Origin: Collybiopsis luxurians FD-317 M1
Taxonomy: Eukaryota; Basidiomycota; Agaricomycetes; Agaricales; Omphalotaceae
Direction of reading: 5' to 3'
DNA: 64,000 bases
Assembly (NCBI GenBank): GCA_000827265.1
Contig: KN834775.1
Span: forward strand, 80,547 to 144,546
Shown: in pieces, positions 11,203 through 20,931 of the stretch
How positions within the stretch are numbered: the stretch's first letter is position 1
Layout: each line of letters opens with the position of its first letter
Notes under the pieces: model-generated
The model's database searches: none
What the model was told of the DNA's origin: nothing
What the model saw: only the letters and a program-made list of their open reading frames with translations
Translations under genes and position numbers: made by a program

Positions 11203-11765
11203 GCTGGAAGCGAACAGAAAAGACGGAAAATGTTTCGCAGGTGATCGCGGGTCCGCGAGCGCTTATTCCGCCCACGGTTCCGACGCTGCTCCCGACGGAA
11301 TTGTGATGCACGGATCCACAGGCTTAGCTTCTATCCGTCTGATACTTTTGGCCTTGCGATGTCGATATTCAAGATATCTTCATTCTGCATTTGTCTCCCT
11401 CACCCTCTATTCTCCTTGCAATGGTTCCGGACTCATGCTTCAAGCTACTGTCGAGCTCATCGCAAATGTGCTGATTAACGCCGCAAATATTTTGCGGCTC
11501 GCTAGTGCTTTTACGACCGTCCTCAGTTATCCTACCGTTCATGGGATACTTAACACCTGTCGGACTCGAACTCGGACGATTTGAAGCGCAGAGCAACAGT
11601 AGATGCCGTACACGAAGAATATCTATCACCAAATCTCTAGGTACATTCTTAATTAACAGTTGCATGTATCCTGCGGGGGATGGTTTCCAAGTATTATTCC
11701 AAGCTCATAGTCATGCATGCCAAAGGACTTGTTAGAAGAAACATCGAAATTATGTTCGTGCAGCT
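11203..11765. other. Spacer between P450 and XPRT genes
   Basis: This 563-bp stretch lies downstream of the P450 stop and upstream of the XPRT start, both on the minus strand. It should contain the XPRT promoter. A plus-strand open frame (11201-11584) and a minus-strand one (11369-11665) show no recognisable motifs and are taken as chance. Confidence 0.5.
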
Positions 11766-14049
11766 TCATGCTTGTCCCTCTAGGCTCTGTCGAATCATCC
11801 CTTCTACGGCTTTTGATCGCGGCCGGATAACGCAGTGGAATGGTCGAGGATATCTGTAAAAACCAGACGGCCCCCAATTCAACTCTCAAGTTTCTACTTT
11901 GATAAAATTAAAGAACATACGTAAGGAACCCATCAATGTATTCCGTGTCCGGGTCCACCTCTGTTCCATTTTCATTCGTTACTTTTGAGATATCGAAACA
12001 TGCCAACAAGGAAGCCACTGTGATCCAAAGCGCGCTGTGAGCCACCTTCCTTCCGGGACACATGCGTCTACCGAATCCAAACGCTGCATCAGGATAGGGT
12101 ACTGAGCGACTGAGGGTTTCGGATCCGTCGGAGTTCAGTTCGAGGAAACGCTCAGGGCAGAAAAGCTCTACATCTTTACCGTACGTGTTTGGATCGTTTA
12201 ACATTGCCCTGTAGAGAAGCATTAGCAGCGAAATCATTGCAAATGCTGGTACAAACCAGCTGTTTCCAATGACAATAGTGTTTGCTGGTATATAGTATCC
12301 TCTGTAGATATCTGCCGTAGAAGTGTAGTGGGCAACACCTATTTTCCGAGTTAGGTGACCACAGTCTAACTTGGAATCGTTTTGTTCGTACCCAAGGGTG
12401 AAACAGGCCTCCATCGCAGGATTTCCATCACTAACGCATCTACATATGGAATTTTACCCTCGTCATTGAAATTTGGCAGTCGGTCGAGGCCTATGACTGC
12501 ATCGACAGCCGCTTGGCCTTTCTTCAGTATTTCAGGATTCCCAACTAAGGCAAGTATGAAGGTCTTGGTCGCCGTGGCTGTCTGTAAGCAATGTTCCTAT
12601 GTTTGAGCGATAACGCAGTCCAACAATCGGATCATCGGCCTCACAGTATCTGATTGCGCTGCGGATAGTCAATGTCTTAAAAGTTGAGCTTTTCACTGTT
12701 CTAGCTGACATACCTGCGAAGAGGAGCCCTAACGCGTTTTGTAGTATCTCCTCTTTACTTTCCGACCAACTCCCTTCGTCTTGCATCTTCTGTAGTCTTC
12801 GAGATGCCATCGATGATTTTGCCGTCCCATTTTTCTAGACCATTGTTGGCGCACACCCGGGCCCGTGGTCAGCATTAATCGTGCTCGATTACTTAAAAAA
12901 TGAAAAGCCACCATTTCGTTCTTCACGAATTTTATCGGGTCTTTAACCATCCCTTCCACGAACTGTCTTTCGTACTCGGCCTTCTTCTGAAAACTCATTC
13001 CAGGAAACCATCCAGGCAGATATTTCAAAAATGGAAACACATCGACAATATATGTTCCGGGAATGGCAACCTCTGCGGCACCCCGTAATGCTTCTTTCGC
13101 AAGTTCAAGATAGCGATTGTGAGGGCCGTTGACAGAAATGCCATACGCTGAGGCAAGCACGATGCTTCCAAAGAGACTACATCCGGCGTTGACGTGCAAC
13201 CATTCCGAATGGATAAGAAAAAAAAAGTAGAAACCCCCGTCAGTCCATCGATGTATGTAGTTGCTTGCGAATGGAGAAAGAACACACAGGTTAACGTGGT
13301 CATCAAAATTTGCTGGATCATCGAGAAAGCGGTGGAGAAACACGTTCACACATTCTTGCGTAAGGGGCTTTTGATAACATTGAAGATTGGTCGGAGCCAA
13401 TTCTTGCTCAAGCAAGGCTCGGTAATCTTATAGGTAGGATATAGTTAGCATGTCTTTAGCGGGCCTTGAGGAAGAGACCGACCACGCCATTTTTTGCCGT
13501 ACGGAAACGTCGAGAATGCAAAGTTCCAACCTACTCTAAAGCGTTTTTGAGTACGGTTTTAATGTGAGTGCTCAAATGACTTACAGCTCAGAAGCCATAG
13601 TGAACTGTGGTCTTTGATACCACGAAAACTAACGGTGAGTGTGATGGAAAAGAAATATCTACACTTGATTTACCTGTCGGAATACTGCCTGAATCTTGCA
13701 ACAAAAAGGTCATTCGCGGCCTCTTCCGAGTTGACGACCAACAATGACATTCCTGCAACGTTGAGATAGATCAAGTCTGTCTCTGTTTCCAGCTGCATGA
13801 ACAGGGATAGCGAGTAGAAATAAGTAAACGCGTACGATAGCGGGCACCCATCTCCATATACACTACGTGGCTCTTTTCTTTCGGAAAATCATAGAGATTC
13901 CCTATGATTGGCCATCCTTTCGGTCCTGGAGGAAGTTGAAACAACCTTCGACGCCGAGTTTCGAAGTGAACCCAGATGCGATGTGCAGAGAATATGAATA
14001 TACCGAAACAGACGAGATCAATGACCTTAAGCTCAGTCGGTGCAGGCAT
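11766..14049 (-). CDS. Cytochrome P450 monooxygenase, fungal ER type
   Basis: This is a membrane-anchored heme monooxygenase with unknown substrate. Twelve exons are inferred: 13836-14049, 13674-13782, 13585-13611, 13483-13535, 13288-13426, 12912-13176, 12714-12834, 12645-12658, 12392-12581, 12257-12338, 11921-12208 and 11766-11853. They sum to 1590 nt, 529 residues. Visible landmarks are an N-terminal hydrophobic anchor (LVCFGIFIFSAHRIWV), the proline hinge LPPGPKGWPIIGN, an I-helix AAQSDTT around 310-315, the ExxR motif EILR (367-370), PERF (423-426), and the heme loop FGFGRRMCPG with Cys455 as axial ligand. The gene looks intact. Exon 8 is only 14 nt and carries part of the I-helix oxygen-binding motif. 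An in-frame upstream Met at 14064 would add five residues. The sequence resembles the large basidiomycete P450 families often labelled O-methylsterigmatocystin oxidoreductase-like, a name that does not establish substrate. No biosynthetic cluster partners are adjacent. Confidence 0.92.
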
Positions 14050-14402
14050 AGTACAAGGTTTCAACCACTTGGAGCGGTAAGCTAGTTGAACGCAAAAGTC
14101 ATTTATAAGGAAGGCGTGGACATACCAAATGACCAGGCTAGAAGCATATTTGTATGATTATCAGAAGACTCACGACGGCAGTCCATTCAATTAAGTAGGT
14201 ACGATCAAGCCACGGACAAGATGGGAATTCTCATTGTTACAATGAAAAGAGCGTAAAATTTCGGAGGGCAGCGAACGTTGGCACGAAACAGTCTACTTCC
14301 TCCGGAGTCGCAACCTCGAGTCGATGCAAGGATGTGAACTTGGAGGGAAAGTGAATTGTTGGAGCGGCATTCTAGGGGAGATTGCTATCAGTCCCCAGCG
14401 AA
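14050..14402. other. Divergent intergenic region between P450 and secreted-protein genes
   Basis: About 350 bp between the P450 start and the TATA box of the small secreted-protein gene. No coding signal was seen. It is expected to contain promoters for both divergent genes. Confidence 0.5.
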
Positions 14403-14408
14403 TATAAG
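14403..14408 (+). promoter_or_regulatory. TATA-like box of the small secreted-protein gene
   Basis: TATAAG stands 103 bp upstream of the ATG at 14511. The spacing matches TATA-like elements before two other plus-strand genes in this window (106 and 97 bp). Inferred from sequence only. Confidence 0.4.
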
Positions 14409-14510
14409 AACTCCAGCCGCAGCGCGATAACAATTTTCCTCAGAGCTGGTCTCTTCATATCGGTACAAGGTGCCCGCCCATTTACGGATCGTCTAAACCC
14501 ACGCATTATC

Positions 14511-14690
14511 ATGGTCCGCTTCTATTCTATCATCGTCGTCGTCCTCTCTGTGGTTGTTTCTTCAATCGCTGCTCCCGTTGGTCGAGAGATTACTACTATC
14601 CCTGGTGAAACCGCTACTCCAATGGCTACAGGCGTACAGGACCGGGAGACAACGACTATTAGTGGTACAGCTGCAGTCCCCACCAACTAG
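14511..14690 (+). CDS. Small secreted protein, 59 residues
   Basis: Single-exon frame starting at MVRFYSIIVVVLSVVVSS, a clear signal peptide with likely cleavage after SSIAA (around residue 20). The mature part is only ~39 residues and contains two related Thr-rich units (REITTIPGETATPMATG and RETTTISGTAAVPT) but no cysteine. It ends in TAG and is followed at once by a GTGAGT-like donor, suggesting a 3'-UTR intron or an alternative longer C-terminus. Family not recognised. Small Thr/Ser-rich secreted peptides are common in basidiomycetes and may be surface or cell-wall associated, but no function can be assigned. The TATA-like box and short 5' region support real transcription. Confidence 0.5.
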   Translation: MVRFYSIIVVVLSVVVSSIAAPVGREITTIPGETATPMATGVQDRETTTISGTAAVPTN

Positions 14691-14833
14691 AGAGGTGAGT
14701 CAGTTTTCTAGCGTGTAAAAAGTGGTATTCAATCTATTTCAGAGTAATTAGCTGCGTAGATAGTTGGTAAATAACAAATGGAATTGATTTTTTTGTACCA
14801 TTTTTGAACAACTTTGGCGCCTATCACGCCACC

Positions 14834-14841
14834 ATATATAT
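14834..14841 (+). promoter_or_regulatory. TATA-like box of the makorin-type gene
   Basis: An ATATATAT element lies about 106 bp upstream of the ATG at 14941, the same spacing as for two other genes here. It sits 3' of the small secreted-protein gene, in the 250-bp spacer. Confidence 0.4.
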
Positions 14842-14940
14842 GAGCTGGGCGTCTTTTTGGTTTCTCCGGTATTTCTCTCACCACAACCCATCATCTACAT
14901 ACCCATCCAGCTTTCAACTATTCTACCAACTAATGCAGTA

Positions 14941-17186
14941 ATGGACCGCCCTTCAACCTCTAAGGCCCGTGGAATTTGCAGATACTATCAATACCCTCGT
15001 GGATGCTTCGCTGGAGATGGCTGTAAATTCCTCCACGGAGATCCTAAAGTTGACAAGGGCACTAACGCCAGATTGACGCCCTATGATCAGGCCAAGACAT
15101 GTAGATATTTTGCTAAAGGTTCGTGCTCTTTCCTATAAATCTGTCGCCTAATTGATCATTGGAATGGCTGGTCAGGATTTTGCAAGCACGGTGACAAGTG
15201 CTGGTTTCGTCACATTACTCCAAAGCCAGTCGATACAGCCGCTGAGATTGACCCCGCCGATGAGGCTTGTTCCATTTGCTTTGAGAATCCTCCAGTGTAT
15301 GGACTACTGGGTGTGTACATTCTTGAATCCACAGCCCCAACACCGTTCTAATTACCTCTTTAGCTGGTTGTAGTCACGTATTTTGCATCTCTGTAAGCTT
15401 CATCCCACTCTTTGTGCTCTCAAGTCCACAACTGCTTCATTCTCGTAGTGCCTGAAAGAATGGCGGGATCCGAAGGCGAAGTCGGCCGATGTCGTCCAGT
15501 CGGGAGTCCACAAGAAATGCCCAATGTGTCGTGCTCCATCCAAATTCATCATACCTTCGTCTCTCTTTTATAAGCAAGGCGATCCTCAGAAAGAACAGAC
15601 AATCACTGCCTACAAAGACAGTATGGCAAAGGTTCCCTGTCGGTATGTGAAATTGTTTATACCCAATCTTCCCTTTGAATATCATGGCGCCACAGTTACT
15701 TTGTTCAGTCCAGAGCTCGAAACAAAGATCAACCTTTCTGCCCTTTTGGAAAAGACTGTTTCTATCGACATTCAAATGAAGACGGGAGTATGTATGTTTT
15801 CACGGACGGTGTCGACGTATCTATGAGGGTAATGTCTTTTCGCAGTCTTTTTGTATAAAAGTCACTCAACTTTCGCCTTAGAGAGCCTCCGAGTTTCGCG
15901 AGCGTCGTCAAATGGATGCTACTGATAGTCTATTCAGTGATCTCTTTGCCGGAGTCAACGATGGGAGTATTAGGAATCCATTTGATGTTTTTAGCAGGTT
16001 TCTCCAAGACTCACAGCTTGCCGATGCCTTTTCCGATCTCTTCCAAGGGCTGGTCCGTGATCCTCCAGCAGATACACGAGATAGAAATCCAAGAAGTCCC
16101 CCGGCACGGCCAGCAGTTTCAACGATATTCGATACTGAGATTATGCCTGACCGTCCAATCGATAGTTGGTCTTTAGATGGGCATCTTGATACCACATCGG
16201 GTGTTCGGGTCACCATTCATGGACTGGTATGCATACTCCGCCAATTTTACTCGTCAATGTTCTAATGCTACGGATAGGAAGACTTGAATATGCCCTCTTC
16301 GACTCCTCCTCGAGAATCGAGTCCCTCTTCCCCGCCTTCGGATCCGTCTGACAATATCAATCATGGTGCTGACGATGATGGTCATTTGACAGATGGTTCC
16401 ATACCGCCTCTGCACAACGTCAGCGATAGTGACGATTCTAGCCCATCCTGGTCGGATGACGGTGATTCTGAGGATGATCATCTAGACAACCCCCGAGTAT
16501 TTCATGCTGATGCTTTGTCACCTCCTAGTCCCCCCCCTGCCGGTCCCTCTCCGGCTTACTCGTTCGGCCGCTATCCTAGAGTCGTCTTCAATAGCACTGG
16601 CGGTTTCAGGCTATCCGATAACACTACTACACACAATCCTTTTTCTCCGCCCCAACAATTGACCCCTCCACCTAACTCGGATCGTCTCGTACAAGCTTTC
16701 GCGGAACAGCTCGCTGCAAATGTACTTGCCGAAAGGGCGGAGACAGATCTAGGAGCTACAAGCACACATGTCCGTTCCACGACTACATCTATGCCTACAC
16801 ATACAAGTGGACCAAACGAGGATGATATACCTTCTCTACAACTTTTTGCCGATTTGGATCCAGAAGAAGACGGGGACGATGAGTATGAGTATGATGATGA
16901 TGACGATCTACCTGCTCTGGAATGTATCACTCCACCTTCGGCTCTGGCTTCTACTTCTAGCACGGATTCGGACTCGGAGAGTCGGCAGCTAACTGTGCAG
17001 AAATCTCCAATACTGACTGAAGATTTGGCGGCAGCTGCTTCAGAGAATTCCGCTGAAGAGCATGAAGTGTCTCCTCGCCCGTTTACTACTGATGGTAGAG
17101 GCAGAGTCATAGCGGCGAGTGACGAGGACAATGGAGTTTCGGACGGAAGATCGTTCTTTTCAAGGGTGTTTGATGTATTATTCTAG
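14941..17186 (+). CDS. Makorin-type E3 ubiquitin ligase (CCCH zinc fingers plus C3HC4 RING)
   Basis: Seven exons (14941-15118, 15176-15310, 15364-15392, 15449-15642, 15696-15828, 15882-16226, 16278-17186) sum to 1923 nt, 640 residues. Two CCCH fingers open the protein (Cys13-His32, spacing C-x8-C-x5-C-x3-H; and Cys54-His72, C-x7-C-x5-C-x3-H). A RING finger starts at Cys91 (CSICFENPPVY, GCSHVFCISC, CPMCR), and a third CCCH follows (CRYFVQSRARNKDQ then CPFGKDCFYRH). This order is the makorin signature, so it probably binds RNA and ubiquitinates targets. The C-terminal ~380 residues are Ser/Pro/Asp-rich with acidic patches (PEEDGDDEYEYDDDDD) and look disordered; animal makorins are shorter. The gene ends about 160 bp before PAT1 in the same orientation. 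Confidence 0.88.
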
Positions 17187-17348
17187 GTGTTGGTATTTAT
17201 TAACTCTAGAAAATGTATAATAGTAGTGTTATGAAGAGTGACGACATGACACAAATAAGAACAAATTTTCGAAATTTCGCATCCTGCAGAGTTCCGTCGT
17301 CGTCTATCGTCGGCCTGGAATCACAATTTCCGTTGTATTAATGCTCTT

Positions 17349-20300
17349 ATGTCTTTTTTCGGCTTTGAAGATAGGATTCTAGAACGGGGGAAGGACAGAC
17401 GGTTCGACCAAGATGAAGACCTGGCTGTCTACACATGGGGTGAAGAGAGCTACGATGGCTTAGGTGACGCTCTGCAGGAAGACCATGACGACCTCAACGA
17501 TGAAACCTTTGGCGATATTGGGACAGTTGGTAAGAATTTTTCCAGTGTCAATGAATGCATGCTAATTTCGCTGTATATCAGGCAAGGACTTTGATTTTTC
17601 CTCAGGTCTGCCAGAAAAGACAGCGGTATCCAACAGGGTTCGAGAGACGACCCCGCAGCCGTGTATGATAGTCTTCAGCTTAATCATCGGTTCAGTCTTG
17701 TGTTCTCATATCCGCTATAGCTGTTCTCTCCCAGCCGCTGTCGCTCGAGTCTATCTGGGATGACAAGTCTCCGGTTTTCTCGAGACTGAATGGCTCTGGT
17801 CGTTCTGATACTTCCTCTTTGATTCGTGAAGACTCTCCTTCTCTTCCTACGCAGCATCGTCAGCAATCTGGCATTCGCACCTTGCAGGAAATAGAGACCG
17901 AGATGCGTGCTTCTGCTGAACAGGCCAGACATGAAGCGATTCTCCAGCAAAGGCAGCAGCAATACTACATCGAACAACAACGTTCGATCCAGAAACAGCG
18001 GGAAGAGGAAGAGATTCTCCTCAGGCAGGAGGAAGAGCGCGAGTTTCAACGTCAGCGACTTTTGTACCAACAAGAGCAGGCTCAGCAGGTTCAACTGCAG
18101 CGTCTTCAACAGCAGCAGCAGCAGCAACTTCTTCACCAGCATCGCGAACAGCAGCATCATCGTACCCCACCGCCTCGCATGCTTCCCGTGTCGCAATCCC
18201 CTCGATTCATGGAGCATCAGCAGCGACAGATCCTTCTTCTTCAACAGCAGCAGGAACAGCAGCAACTGTTGAGGCTGAGGCAGCTGCAAGAACAGCTTCG
18301 CGTTGAAGAGCTAGAACGCCAACTTCGTTCACAGCATATTTCTCCGCTGCCACCTGATCGTCAGCCGTCTGGCCCAACTCTAGCTGATATGGAAGCCTTG
18401 CAGAACCAGCAGCTTCAACACCAGCAGCGTTTCCGTCAACGATCTCAGTCGCCTGCCGCACGATCGGTCAATCATCGTCCAATACCCCTTGAGGATGGTT
18501 TGCCCTATCTTCCGCAGAGTATCCAACTTCAGCAACGTTTACTCTCTGAGATGGCGCAAGCCGAATTTTTGAGAGAGCTGCAAGGTCTGTCGCAGGCTGA
18601 ACAAGAAGCCCTTCGAGTGGAGGCGATGCGAAAAATTCTCGAAACAGAGAAAATGGAAGAAAAACGACGAAGGAAAGCTGCAAAAATTGCTTACATGGTA
18701 AGTCTCGCTTTTGTTGCCCGACTATCTGATTTCAATGTAGATGCTTACAGTCACGATATAACGACTTGATGACCCAATCAGACAAGGACTTTATCACTCG
18801 AATCCAGGTTTCTCAACTGGTCTCTCAGGATCCTTATGCTGATGACTTTTATGCGCAAGTTTATGGGGCAATTGTTCGATCGCGAATGGGCTTGTCCGCT
18901 GACGATGAACGTGTCTTGAAGTTCAGTAATGGCGGCGGGGTCGCTTTAGGCGCCCCGCCCAAAGGTGGCAATCGTCGTCCCAATGCCATGCAACGCATGC
19001 AGCAACAAGTTGAGAGAATTGTTAGCAACGCGAGAAAGCGAGAAGAGGAAAAGGGTCTTCATTGTAAGTCTGCTTCGCAAGCGGAATGAACACCATTTTC
19101 ATTATCTATAAAGCTCTGCACAGTCTTCAAGGTGCCCTAGGAAAGACTTCTGGAAGGAGCTACAAAGCCGCTCCCCGACAACTTCTCCAAGTAGATCCTG
19201 GAGCTGCGCCCAGCACATCGCCAACGCTCTCACACGCCCAGCCACATGCCCACATTTCCAAGTCAGACTCCATTTCAAAAACCCCTAGTGAGGCTGCTGC
19301 GAGCGTTGCTCGACTTGGACGTGAGACACTGGGAAATGATCATAATGTAAATTTTCGTATTTTCAGGCTCGTCGATCCTTCGCTGAGTCTCTTACAGGGT
19401 GAAAATCTAGTCCGCATGGAACCTTTGACACAACGAGAGATTCTGGTGACACTGGAAAATATGTATGACCTTGTTCTCAATGTCGAGCAACTCCGAAGGG
19501 ATCAGCCTCACCCAGAGGAAGGTGAAGAGGCGCTGGAGCAATGGTGACTGGATTGTCATCCTTCATACAGGGGTAATACTCAATTGTTAATTGCAGGGGT
19601 AGAGAATTTGATGATCTTGTCAATCAAATGTGGACCAAGCTCAAAGTAATGCTTCCTCTCGCAACAAGGTAAGCAAATCTCACTGATCTTGGATAACATT
19701 TACTCAGATCATTGCTGTAGCACTCCTCATCCATTTATCTCCCTTCTAAGTGCTGCGAAAGGCAAAAAAATTCTTCCCCGAGTTACACGTCACTTTGACC
19801 AGCAGCGAATGAACACTTTGCTCACACTTCTCATCGCCTGCTTCTCCCAACTCGATGTCGTTGCCCACGCTACTATCCTGGATCAATTCGAAGATACTCC
19901 AGAACGAGCAGATGTCGAGCGTCAGACGCAGGCATTCCTGACGAGTGTTTTGCAAAGTATTCTGCCAATCATTGTCAAAGGGAATCTTCGTCTTGTTTGT
20001 GGATTGGTCGGGTTGCTGATGCATGGACAAGACGTTGTTGCTATTGCAAAAACTAGAGTAAGAAATTTCACCCTGTTCGTATATTTTACCCCCATGCTGA
20101 CGGCTTCTCTTCACAGCCTGGTGTGGCGCTATTAACACTTTTCCTCACGAGAGTGGAAGTCATTAGGCAAGGAGAGGTTGATGAGATTCCCACCCAGGAT
20201 GACTTTGCCCAATGGTTTGTTCTTTCGTCGACAATTTTGTGAGTGATCTGATCGCCTTTAGGCAACTAATGTTCGACCACCTTTTCCAACTCCTCACCCC

Positions 20301-20610
20301 CGAGTTTCCGCTTCTCTTTCCTTCAACACGCATGTCTGTTCATCTTCCTCGGGATCAGTTGCATATCAACGTCCCGGGTACTGACAGTCTTGACCAACCT
20401 GTGTGGCAATTCCTCGCTGCATTAGCCTTGCAAGCTTCATCCACGCAACACCAAGTACTGGTAGCGTCGTTGAGAGAAAAAGTACTTGATAACGTTGTCA
20501 GCGCGAAAAAAGGATGGGTAGTAGATGAGGAGGAACGTGCCGCAAAATTAGCGAATGTCGATCTATTTCTGCATGCTCTTGGCCTAGACAGTTCGCAGAT
20601 TACAATGTAA
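17349..20610 (+). CDS. PAT1: mRNA decapping activator Pat1
   Basis: Pat1 links deadenylated mRNA to Dcp1/Dcp2 and the Lsm1-7 ring in P-bodies and represses translation. Inferred exons are 17349-17529, 17582-17625, 17735-18697, 18751-19063, 19114-19346, 19398-19543, 19597-19668, 19721-20057, 20117-20214 and 20262-20610, summing to 2736 nt (911 residues). The start MSFFGFEDRI and the acidic box DDLNDETFGDIGTVGKDFDF match the Pat1 N-terminus; SLESIWD follows. A long Gln/Arg-rich coiled-coil-like middle leads to the RNA/Lsm-binding part (MSRYNDLMTQSDKDFITRIQVSQL, DPYADDFYAQVYGAI). The C-terminal alpha-solenoid follows (TLVTLENMYD-like, KGKKILPRV, GQDVVAIAKTRPGVALLTLFLTR). The exon 2 donor is uncertain: GTATCC at 17626 is used, and GTTCGA about 12 nt later also keeps frame. 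A 51-nt stop-free segment (19347-19397) is treated as an intron. Confidence 0.88.
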
Positions 20611-20931
20611 GAAACTAATTCGACTCGGCCCAGTGGTTTTCGTGTTTTCGGTGTTGTGCTATATAGTCAGTATTTATGTTATTATAGATCCATATAAACT
20701 CGATATCAACAAATGCATGGCAGATTCGAAGTTACGCGAGCGTAATGGGTAATGCTCGATAGGATGTCCACGCTTATGGTCTTTTCTCACTCTCCTTAAA
20801 GTCCTCTGCAGGGTAACTGATATGCTCCAATGCAAATTACATGAATACATGCGAACGTTTTAAAGCGACAGAAAAACGCTAATTATCCGGCCTCGGTCAT
20901 AATATGCAAGCTAGTCCATCCCGTATTCACA
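20611..20931. other. Convergent spacer
   Basis: This 321-bp gap between the PAT1 stop (plus) and the debranching-enzyme stop (minus) should hold both 3' untranslated regions. No gene is seen in it. Confidence 0.6.

Noticed and set aside
11560..11600. tRNA-like T-arm text (GAGTTCGAGTCC on the minus strand)
   Set aside because: The flanking bases do not pair as a T stem, and no acceptor or D arm could be drawn.
11766..14049. P450 as a pseudogene because single frames are short and the I-helix seems broken
   Set aside because: A 12-exon model with a 14-nt exon restores every motif in one reading frame using standard splice sites.
16571..17131. 186-codon minus-strand frame inside the makorin gene
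   Set aside because: Ser/Cys-rich antisense shadow of the low-complexity last exon; no splice or start support.
17684..18289. Leu-rich minus-strand frame opposite PAT1
   Set aside because: Produced by CAG-rich Gln codons read in antisense; the plus-strand Pat1 model is strongly supported.
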